A stretch of DNA of 64,000 nt from Helicostylum pulchrum (Eukaryota; Mucoromycota; Mucoromycetes; Mucorales; Mucoraceae): positions 40,194-104,193 of the forward strand of contig JAIXMO010000074.1 in the NCBI GenBank assembly GCA_025677825.1. The letters are read 5' to 3'. Shown here in pieces: positions 63,036 through 64,000 of this stretch. The position numbers and the translations under genes were made by a program. Position 1 is the first letter of the stretch. Each line of letters begins with the position of its first letter. The notes beneath the pieces were generated by a model. The model was not told the origin of the DNA, made no database searches, and saw nothing but the letters and a program-made list of their open reading frames with translations.

Positions 63036-64000
<965 letters not shown>

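Overview
The window is nuclear DNA from a fungus, most likely a Mucorales (Mucoromycota) species. Reasons: very AT-rich intergenic DNA full of long A and T runs; multi-exon genes with 50-80 nt GT-AG introns and CTAAC-like branch points; clear fungal orthologues (Bub1, TFIIIC95, P4-ATPase, Sur2, GUF1, Hsp78); and proteins absent from baker's yeast (UBE2S, FHIP, Cwf18/CCDC12, a chitosanase of the bacterial GH46 type). Genus cannot be read from the sequence. I rebuilt exon structures by hand from reading frame, splice signals and remembered family alignments; for most genes exon lengths were summed to confirm that the frame closes.

Layout: 1-4.3 kb, gene-free; 4.3-5.5 kb, C2H2 zinc-finger factor (-); 5.5-8.7 kb, gene-free with copy A of a dispersed repeat; 8.7-14.4 kb, compact block of DRG1/Rbg1 GTPase (+), TFIIIC subunit (-), VTT/TMEM41-like membrane protein (+) and Cwf18/CCDC12 (+); 15.1-19.1 kb, F-BAR/SH3 cytokinesis-type protein with polyQ (-); 19.8-22.2 kb, small Ser-rich protein (+) and Bub1 kinase (+); 22.5-26.9 kb, P4-ATPase flippase (-); 26.9-31.2 kb, gene-poor with repeat copy B, which contains a large inverted repeat; 31.2-32.3 kb, unknown protein (-); 33.4-34.7 kb, a decayed gene; 35.2-38.2 kb, GC-richer FHIP-like gene (+); 38.2-40.8 kb, Pil1-like eisosome protein (-) head to head with a claudin-like four-TM protein (+); 41.1-42.2 kb, Sur2 (-); 42.5-48.2 kb, SPIN90/Ldb17, MAPR haem-binding protein, coiled-coil protein and Ste20-like kinase (all +); 48.2-49.0 kb, UBE2S (-); 49.2-52.8 kb, two secreted proteins (+), one Cys-rich and modular, one a GH46 chitosanase; 53.2 kb, tRNA-Gln with an apparent recombinase remnant beside it; 55.1-56.0 kb, disordered protein (+); 56.8-62.9 kb, divergent mitochondrial pair GUF1 (-)/Hsp78 (+); 63.0 kb to the end, 5' part of a glucose-6-phosphate 1-epimerase (+).

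Functional themes: plasma membrane and cortex organisation (flippase, Pil1-like, claudin-like, Sur2, F-BAR, SPIN90/Ldb17), mitosis and APC/C (Bub1, UBE2S), mitochondrial protein homeostasis (GUF1, Hsp78), and extracellular wall-related proteins (chitosanase, Cys-rich protein). Gene order is ordinary eukaryotic; there are no operons. The most unusual observations are an apparent one-nucleotide exon in Hsp78, the repeat family with a foldback arm pair, the Cys-module protein whose introns repeatedly split a Cys codon, and the decayed lineage-specific gene.
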